Shown: piece by piece, positions 57,853 through 64,000 of the stretch
How positions within the stretch are numbered: position 1 is the stretch's first letter
Layout: each line of letters starts with the position of its first letter
Notes under the pieces: generated by a model
Databases searched by the model: none
Told to the model about the DNA's origin: nothing
The model's input: the letters and a program-made list of their open reading frames with translations, nothing else
Translations under genes and position numbers: made by a program
Assembly (NCBI GenBank): GCA_009746045.1
Contig: RPFO01000015.1
Location: 1,450,529 to 1,514,528 of the forward strand
Source of the DNA: Mesostigma viride
Taxonomy: Eukaryota; Streptophyta; Mesostigmatophyceae; Mesostigmatales; Mesostigmataceae
DNA length: 64,000 bases
Reading direction: 5' to 3'

Positions 57853-60800
57853 TTAGGTGGAGGGCAATTTCAAAATAGCCCGCCAGGCCCGAGGGGGGCA
57901 GGCGGCCATGGCCCGAAGAATAACCTCAGGCAGCTGCACCTCCAAACTGCGGTGCAAGCCCACATAATGGGCAACCGTGGAGCTGCTAAGCCAGCGCCCC
58001 CGGCCCTGGATGTCCCCCATGCTGCGACCCGCGAGGAAATCGTGAGTGGCACCTCCATGCCGCAGCCCGTGAATGGTGAAAATCTGGGCGACCCCCAAGG
58101 CCTGACTCGCAGCCTGCCAAATGCGCCGGAATTGCGGGTAGGTGAAAGGGAACACGGCCTCCCAAGCGTGCTTACCCGCGATGCAGTGACGGAGGATGGT
58201 TTCAGACATCACATCTTCTACCACCACTGACTGAGTCTTGCCCTTAGAGGTCTTGGTAGACCTCAGCAGTAGGGCGCCCCGTTGAGCCGGCCCAAGCCGA
58301 ACGTCAGGCTGGAGGCGCACATGGCCAACACGGAGGTTCAGCGCCTCCGAGATTCGCAGGTAATGGCGGAACACGATGACAACCAGCAGGCCCGCAAGGC
58401 GCTGACCTTGCATGACCATCGTGCTGGCAAGTGCAAACGCCGCCTCCCATGGAATGGGAGGAGGGGCACGGGGGGGCACAAGTGTTTTCCACCCAGCGAG
58501 GACGCCACGGGCCAAGTCCCACCGCTTCACCATACCGGGATAATAAAGTTGCAACCCCATCAAGGCATTGACACACACTTGGCGGCTGTACCCCCGAAAA
58601 TGAGCCCAGGCGACATACGCACAAAATGTCTCCTCAAGGGTGTCAGCTCGTGACGATGACCCGTCCGCCCGCCCACCAGCCTCCCACCAAGTCAAGAGGG
58701 AATCAAGACCACGACGGTAGGCCAGCAAAGTAGCCGGCTTTACTTTCCCCTCTAGCAATGGAAGGTAGCTAACAGGTGCAGGGGGCCCCGGGTTAGGATG
58801 GATGCCTTCCGCGGTCAGGTCGCGCACCCAGCCTGCCAAGAAAGTCGCCATGGATTGGCCGCGAGAAACGCCATCGGCTGGTTGAAGTGCACTCGGCGTC
58901 CACACCCACTGGGAACGACTCCCCGTGGCGAGGGTCAGCGCGCACAAGCGGCGGCACTGCTTGTTGAGCTTGTGGGATGAGGACCGCCCCTTAGCCAAGC
59001 AGCCCAACGCCGCGGTGGAGTCCACCAACCTCACCACCCGCTTGCCTCGGTTTGCCAAGCTGCGCGCACTCCTCTCCACGCCCTTCACTGCAGCCCGCAC
59101 CTCCTTCTCGTTGATGTGCATCCCCGGATCCCGCCAACGACTCCGGACCCCAACCCGCCATTGCTGGCTAGTGATTGCTTGTTGCGCCCGCGCGCTCAGT
59201 GGCCTAGGGCCAGCGTAGGCCACCTCACTTGGTATGAGCAAAGTCGGGTACCCCCGCACCTCTCGTGCCCTCGCCAGCTCCGTCACATCGCCCGGCTCCA
59301 TGGTTGCGTACACGACACCTTGCCCGTAGGTGGACGCGTCAGATGCAACCACCTCACGGGCCAAAGGTGCGCTTCGGTCAACCCTTAGCATGGGAGCCAA
59401 GGCCAGGGCACACTCTAACTCCTCCCGCACCCCGGCCCACAGCACCCAGGATCGCTGCCCCCACCCTTGCAGGCTGATGAATTTGAAACATTGCTGCCAA
59501 ATGGACAAGCAGCTGCGGCTTAACATCTGCAGCCACAACCACCGCCCCAAGACGGCAGCCAGCCCCTCGGCCGTAGCTCGGCCTCGAGTGAGTATAGCCT
59601 GCGTGTGGGCGATCACAAGGTTGAGCTGCTTGACCGTTGGTTCCAGCACGCCGTTCCGTCGGTGCACCACCCCTAGGGCTTCTAGCTCGTCCCCTTCCAG
59701 GCTCGCCATCTTAGTCTTCTCCTTAGACGGCACAAGGTTGTTAGGGAGGTAGCCTTCCTCAATAGCGCGCGTGATGAGCTGGTTCACCGCCTCGCAGGTC
59801 CGCCCGTTGCTGGCCACCAAGTCATCAATAGTGATGGACAGCATGGGGGCAGGGGGGTTTTCCAGGTCAATCTGAAGCTCCCCGGCGCGCTCCTCCTTGT
59901 ACTCGATGGCCAAGCGCAGTGGCTGGCCACACTCGTCGCGCACCAAGGTGAGCTCACCTGCGCTTGAGAGGTAGTTGACCTGGCGCCTCGGATCCAGGGC
60001 ACCGGTCATGTAGAGCACCATCTCATGGATGGCCTCCCCCAGCGCCACCGCATGGGAATGTCCCATGGCCAGCACCTTGAGCACGGGCCACACCTTCCGC
60101 CTGGGCCCTGCCAGACCTACGCTAGTCGACCACACACTAGGAAGCCCTTGGTAGTCCCACCACCACTCGGGCACCTCGATGGAATAGTAGTATGACACGA
60201 GGTCGCTCTTGGCGCAGTAGCACCAGCCTTTGATGTAGACCTCCACGAGGATGCCCAGGTGGGGTAGCAGGATCTTGGGGGGGTCCACCCACAGCAGGTT
60301 GCCCAGCTTCCTGTTGACGATGAACCGAAGCTCACCCACCCCCTTGGCCACTCCAAAGCAGCCATCCACCCACTTGGGCCGCCTCTCCCGGAACGCCACC
60401 ATGCCCACGCCCGCTGCCCGGCTCATGAGCTTGCCCCATTCAGCCATGGAGCATCCCCGGCTGGGCTTGGGCACATTCCAATACTTTGCGCTCGCCACGA
60501 CCGCTGGCTTGATGCAGTTCTCTTCGCTGGCATATATCTCCCGCCAGCTCGGCCGCATAGCCAACAGGTCGAGCAGCCGTGCCTTCCCCGCCACCTCCGC
60601 CTTTGGTAGACTCACCGCGTCCGCGCGCAGTTGTTCATACTTATTCTGCTTCCCATATATTGCATCAGCACCTTCTTGCTCCTGGCCTGTCGCAACGCCC
60701 CCTACGCGGCGACTGTGCCAGGTGCAGTGCCTCTTGACCCTCGCAAGGGCCTCCTCCCTCCCCTTAGAGCACGCCCCTCTAGGGTTAGGAGGAGGGTCTT

Positions 60801-61296
60801 GCCCCCCTCCCCACAGCCAATTAAGCCAACGCACTACCTTGCATTGCAGTGTGTACTCGCGGTGGCGGCGCGTGGCACGCTGTCGCCGGCGTGCCGATCT
60901 CACCCTGCCCCACGCGGTGTACGCTGGCCTAAGTGGGTATGGCAGCGGGAAAAGGGAGCGGTCCCGCTGGGATTCTATTTCCCTACTTGTTGAGCCTTGC
61001 TGAGCTTGTCCAAGAGGATGGCAGTTTGGAGAGCTGCCTTGACAGCCGGGGTGGCTGACAGTGCAGCCTCCTCCCCCAATGGCAGGAGGTGGCTGGCCAC
61101 CTTCCACCCCCCCCCTCCTTGCCCTTCCACCTGCAGCAAGGCCGCCACCACCCTCATTAGGTACTCCATGCCCACAAGCTCCCCGGCTGCTGAGCCCAGC
61201 TCCTTGAGAAGGGTGTCCATGGCCAATGCAATGTTCATGACAATTTTCCTGTTCTCCATGTTCCGCCAATTTCCAGGCTTTACCGTCATGACCCAC
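57853..61296 (-). CDS. DIRS-like ORF2: reverse transcriptase, RNase H, tyrosine recombinase
   Basis: 1,147 codons, intact. RT: AKSDLVSYYYSIEVPEW (about 365), AMGHSHAV and SITIDDLVASNG (about 488). RNase H: VASDASTYGQGVVY (about 652), HINEKEVRA and RLVDSTAALG. Then a GIHPNPGPP motif (about 833). The tyrosine recombinase has R in FRHYLRISEALN (about 980), H-x-x-R in IHGLRHGGATH (about 1075), W in GRGRWLSSS and the nucleophile candidate Y in VAHYVGL (about 1112). The first 110 codons overlap ORF1 and are low-complexity, so the true start is probably nearer 60,990. Confidence 0.92.
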   Translation of the reverse strand: MGHDGKAWKLAEHGEQENCHEHCIGHGHPSQGAGLSSRGACGHGVPNEGGGGLAAGGRARRGGVEGGQPPPAIGGGGCTVSHPGCQGSSPNCHPLGQAQQGSTSREIESQRDRSLFPLPYPLRPAYTAWGRVRSARRRQRATRRHREYTLQCKVVRWLNWLWGGGQDPPPNPRGACSKGREEALARVKRHCTWHSRRVGGVATGQEQEGADAIYGKQNKYEQLRADAVSLPKAEVAGKARLLDLLAMRPSWREIYASEENCIKPAVVASAKYWNVPKPSRGCSMAEWGKLMSRAAGVGMVAFRERRPKWVDGCFGVAKGVGELRFIVNRKLGNLLWVDPPKILLPHLGILVEVYIKGWCYCAKSDLVSYYYSIEVPEWWWDYQGLPSVWSTSVGLAGPRRKVWPVLKVLAMGHSHAVALGEAIHEMVLYMTGALDPRRQVNYLSSAGELTLVRDECGQPLRLAIEYKEERAGELQIDLENPPAPMLSITIDDLVASNGRTCEAVNQLITRAIEEGYLPNNLVPSKEKTKMASLEGDELEALGVVHRRNGVLEPTVKQLNLVIAHTQAILTRGRATAEGLAAVLGRWLWLQMLSRSCLSIWQQCFKFISLQGWGQRSWVLWAGVREELECALALAPMLRVDRSAPLAREVVASDASTYGQGVVYATMEPGDVTELARAREVRGYPTLLIPSEVAYAGPRPLSARAQQAITSQQWRVGVRSRWRDPGMHINEKEVRAAVKGVERSARSLANRGKRVVRLVDSTAALGCLAKGRSSSHKLNKQCRRLCALTLATGSRSQWVWTPSALQPADGVSRGQSMATFLAGWVRDLTAEGIHPNPGPPAPVSYLPLLEGKVKPATLLAYRRGLDSLLTWWEAGGRADGSSSRADTLEETFCAYVAWAHFRGYSRQVCVNALMGLQLYYPGMVKRWDLARGVLAGWKTLVPPRAPPPIPWEAAFALASTMVMQGQRLAGLLVVIVFRHYLRISEALNLRVGHVRLQPDVRLGPAQRGALLLRSTKTSKGKTQSVVVEDVMSETILRHCIAGKHAWEAVFPFTYPQFRRIWQAASQALGVAQIFTIHGLRHGGATHDFLAGRSMGDIQGRGRWLSSSTVAHYVGLHRSLEVQLPEVILRAMAACPPRAWRAILKLPST

Positions 61297-62030
61297 GACC
61301 GGATTCCCATCCCATTGTCGCTGGCGTCCTCCAACACCCCCGGCAGCACCCGCTCCGAAACCCGATATTTCACGCTCTTGGCTCGGCTTGGCAGCGCCAC
61401 CCCTTTCGAGGCCTTGAAGTGGCTTCCCGCCCCCTCCATTCCTCCCAGCGCTGCCTTCAAACCTTGCATGAATTTCTCGGCTGCGACCTCCCCCTCCTCG
61501 TCCTCCTCGTCGTCCTGATTTTCGGTTTCCGGAGGTGCCCCAACGAATGTCGCCAACCTCGCCCTCATTTCCTTTCCGACAGCCCCCCCACCTGCCGAAA
61601 CCTTGGCCGCGCCTTTCGGCTTGGCCATTTTTCGCTGCGCAGGTGTCGTTGGTGGCAGCGCCTGATCCTCCTCCTCGTCCGCCGCGAGATCTGCCACGGC
61701 CAGCAGTTTTGCCACCAACGTTCCGTTTGGGTCACGTGCGTCCAACACGTCGCCAACATCAACGTGATCGGCCAGCAACTGCACGACAGACTTCAGCTGG
61801 CTCGAGCTCCACGAGCTGGCGTCCGTCACCCAGTCCTCGGCACCGAAGACCTGCTCGACTGCCCCCACCGCCTCTGCGGGGCTGATGCACTTGGCGAGCA
61901 GAGTGGCGAGCTGCTTCTTTTTGGCGCTGAAGGCGACTGGCGCGTGACTGGCGGCAGCAGCCCGCGGTGTGGGCGTCCCGTCCTCCCCGCGCGCTGCCTG
62001 CCCTCCTGTAGCTTTGCGCCCCTTCGGCAT
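60975..62030 (-). CDS. DIRS-like ORF1 (gag-like)
   Basis: 351 residues. The N-terminus MPKGRKATGGQAARGEDG is basic. An acidic stretch (DDEEDEEGE) sits near residue 175. The C-terminal part is helical and conserved-looking (ERVLPGVLEDASDNGMGIRS). It sits first in the element and overlaps ORF2, as gag-like ORFs of DIRS elements do. No zinc knuckle is visible. Confidence 0.75.
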   Translation of the reverse strand: MPKGRKATGGQAARGEDGTPTPRAAAASHAPVAFSAKKKQLATLLAKCISPAEAVGAVEQVFGAEDWVTDASSWSSSQLKSVVQLLADHVDVGDVLDARDPNGTLVAKLLAVADLAADEEEDQALPPTTPAQRKMAKPKGAAKVSAGGGAVGKEMRARLATFVGAPPETENQDDEEDEEGEVAAEKFMQGLKAALGGMEGAGSHFKASKGVALPSRAKSVKYRVSERVLPGVLEDASDNGMGIRSWVMTVKPGNWRNMENRKIVMNIALAMDTLLKELGSAAGELVGMEYLMRVVAALLQVEGQGGGGWKVASHLLPLGEEAALSATPAVKAALQTAILLDKLSKAQQVGK

Positions 62031-62580
62031 TGCTGCTCAGGGCCAAAAATGGCTCCGACAGTACAGGTTCGTCAAACCAGAGGTTCGTTTCCCCTGGCTT
62101 GCTGTCGCCGCCCTCGTGAAAAGAAAAGAGGCCGACCTTAGCTAGGTGGGTTTGTTTTTGTCCTTTTTTGCGTGTCATGCGGCCTTGGCCCGGACGGCAT
62201 TTTTTCGCCACGCAAATGTTGCGTCTGAACAAATGACGCAATGTGGCGTTCTAATTGCCGGCAGCTTACGTAAGGCTGCCGGGGCTATTAGGTCACATAT
62301 TGCGTGAGAGAAAGAATCTAGATCTAGTTAATCACTACGCCATGAGCCAAGAAACCTAGACAGTGGCAGGTTTATATCTCAACGTAGCTCCTGCCACCTG
62401 GCCAAGAAAAACTGGCCAAAGCTTTGGCCACGACTGATCCGGATCAGGCCGCACCGGCCTCAAAAGGTATGTCACGTGAACCCAATAACCTAGCTATAGC
62501 GGCTACCCTTCCATCTCACTATAAAGAAACTATGTTCAGAGAACCACGATTAGTAATTAAATTCTTGCGTGCATAAACAA

Positions 62581-63561
62581 ATGGCCGATCATAGTCAACA
62601 TCAGCCTAGGCAGGCAGGAGTAGACAATGCAGACGCTGTGAGTCAGCGTACCCGGTCCCATCAGGCCGGCCAACCCCAGGCACGGCCCCCTCAGCCCGTC
62701 CCTGCACCGGCTGCTAGTGTAGTCCCACCCGAGACCGCTCCTATTAATGACAGGACAGCAAACCAATCCCCTGCGGCTACCGAGCCCACTCTACACCTTA
62801 CCCCTGATCAGCCCCAGGTAGCTATCCCTCGCACCTCTCCGGTTGGTCGCGGGCGTGGTGGTGGCAGTGCTAGCCCACAAACCCAGTTACATGTTGGGCG
62901 AATTGTCGGCCAATATCCTGTCGCATCAGTAGCCCCTCGTGCTAGCCTGCGCCCGGGATTGCGTGCTCACCCACCGTCATCTGTGCGTCTGTCCGCCCCC
63001 ATCGGTGGTCGGGTAGCACGTCCCGCTATTCCTCGTACAGAGGCCATATCTGAGCTGGCCAATGGGCCCTATTCCATGGCCCACACTCACACTCGCGTAG
63101 CCGACATTGAGGCTAACGCTGATTTCAGTACCATGCATCCCTCAGATCCCTTGTACGACCATCAATTCTATTATGAGACACACTCTGCTCGCCCTCGGTC
63201 ACGCGTGACTACCCGAGGCGCCCGTTCTGCGCCTGGTATTCCTGTCCGTGCTCCGATCCCGTCCTACGACCCGGTCGACGACGTACCGGACTTGTGTCCC
63301 AGCGACAATGGTGAGGAACCCGCCGACGACAACGCGGGTGATGATTCGCTCCCTCCGTGGGCTCGATATGTTGAGGTGAGTGGTCCCCGCCGTCCTGGTG
63401 GTAAAGACCGCAAACCTCCCGCTTTGCCCACGCTTTCTGTCACTAGACTGACGCTCGATTGTACAGCCCAACAGATTCTTGATTGGAAACACTCATTGTA
63501 TCAGGAATTTTCTCTGTGGGAGGAATACCATGATTGGCGTCTGTCTGACTCTGTAAGATAG
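62581..63561 (+). pseudogene. Ty3/gypsy gag, N-terminal part
   Basis: Starts MADHSQHQPRQAGVDNADAV. It has a long Pro/Ala/Arg-rich region and then the start of a retrotransposon gag domain (LDCTAQQILDWKHSLYQEFS, LWEEYHDWRLSDSVR). It stops at TAG (63559-63561), while the homologous sequence continues in another frame from 63558. That is a one-base shift. Confidence 0.75.
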
Positions 63562-64000
63562 GCCTCATTCGCACCCGTGCTCTTGACCGTGCTGTCGCCT
63601 CTCTCCTGGGATGTGAAGAAGTAGCCTCCCATACGTACCCTGGTTCGGTTGCTGAGCTGATGGCGCGCATAGAGCGTCGTTGTATTCCCCCTGACGCCGA
63701 CCGCCGCGAGCGGTTGGAATTCGGTCACCTCCGTCAAGGCCAGCGCCATGTTTCGGCATATATGACCGACTTTGACCTGCGCCTGGCTCGCCTTAAGGAC
63801 GTCTCAGGTGCCGAGGCCCGCGCCCGCTTTCTTGAAGGTTTGCATCCAGCACTCCTCGCTGAGGTCTTCCGCCACTTTTCTGAAAGCCGATGGCAGGTAA
63901 ACTGGACCGCCCAGGAGGAAGCTCGTGGTGGGAGGACTGACAGTGAGGATGGCAATGGCGATACCATGTCATCGGCGTCGAGCATTGCAACACCATCCAA
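63558..64000 (+). pseudogene. Ty3/gypsy gag, capsid part, runs off right edge
   Basis: Continues IGLIRTRALDRAVASLLG, PDADRRERLEFGHLRQGQ, RHVSAYMTDFDLRLARL and ARFLEGLHPALLAEVF, a clear retrotransposon gag (capsid) signature. It is open to the window edge. It probably continues into zinc-knuckle, protease and RT domains beyond base 64000. Confidence 0.82.

Larger units (their letters stand above)
57071..62551 (-). mobile_element. Tyrosine-recombinase retrotransposon (DIRS order, PAT/Ngaro-type split repeats)
   Basis: On the plus strand the order is A (57071-57193), B (57220-57653), A (57651-57781), ORFs on minus, B (62118-62551). The two B copies are 434 bp each and apparently identical. The terminal trinucleotide ATT is shared by both outer junctions and the B/A joint, as expected for insertion by a tyrosine recombinase, with no TSD. 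It carries ORF1 and an RT-RNase H-recombinase ORF2. It is inserted just upstream of the gypsy gag start and looks intact and recent. Confidence 0.92.

Overview
The window is nuclear DNA from a eukaryote. It has a multi-exon gene with GT-AG introns, dense microsatellites and a very heavy load of retrotransposons and DNA transposons. High GC in the host gene, an EnSpm/CACTA element with a Tnp2-type transposase, Ty1/copia, Ty3/gypsy and DIRS-like elements, and an ABCC10/MRP7-like transporter fit a green-lineage alga or similar protist. The species cannot be named from sequence alone and the lineage call is weak.

Region 1 (1-13991, minus strand) is one host gene: an ABC transporter of subfamily C. 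Eleven exons can be placed, and every splice phase agrees. They encode about 2,750 residues, yet the gene leaves the window inside the second membrane domain, before the second ATPase domain. The excess length is low-complexity sequence in linkers and loops. Several introns are microsatellite or minisatellite arrays.

Region 2 (about 15950-21689) is transposon debris. A minus-strand LINE remnant carries an hAT-type insertion (17127-18727, 8-bp TSD) and is cut by an LTR (20029-20617).

Region 3 (21690-54402) is a nested set of elements that resolves completely by target-site duplications. The outer element, copia-1, has LTRs at 21690-22343 and 53746-54402 with TSD CCCGG. A CACTA transposon (22549-34484) sits in its 5' ORF, and that transposon's transposase gene holds a small LTR element (23532-25437, TSD CGCTT). 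A second copia element, copia-2 (41156-53536, minus strand, TSD GGTTC), sits in copia-1's 3' end. Copia-2 itself holds a 4.7-kb insertion containing a small DIRS-like element and a foldback element. Both copia copies have an unusual order: integrase, then a retropepsin-like domain with DTN, then reverse transcriptase and RNase H.

Region 4 (54403-64000) has an ORF with an RNase H hybrid-binding-like domain, an uncharacterised ORF, and the gag region of a Ty3/gypsy element on the plus strand that runs off the right edge. Between the uncharacterised ORF and the gag lies a well-preserved tyrosine-recombinase retrotransposon (57071-62551, minus strand) with the split direct repeats of PAT/Ngaro-type DIRS elements. 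The mini DIRS element in region 3 looks like its non-autonomous relative.
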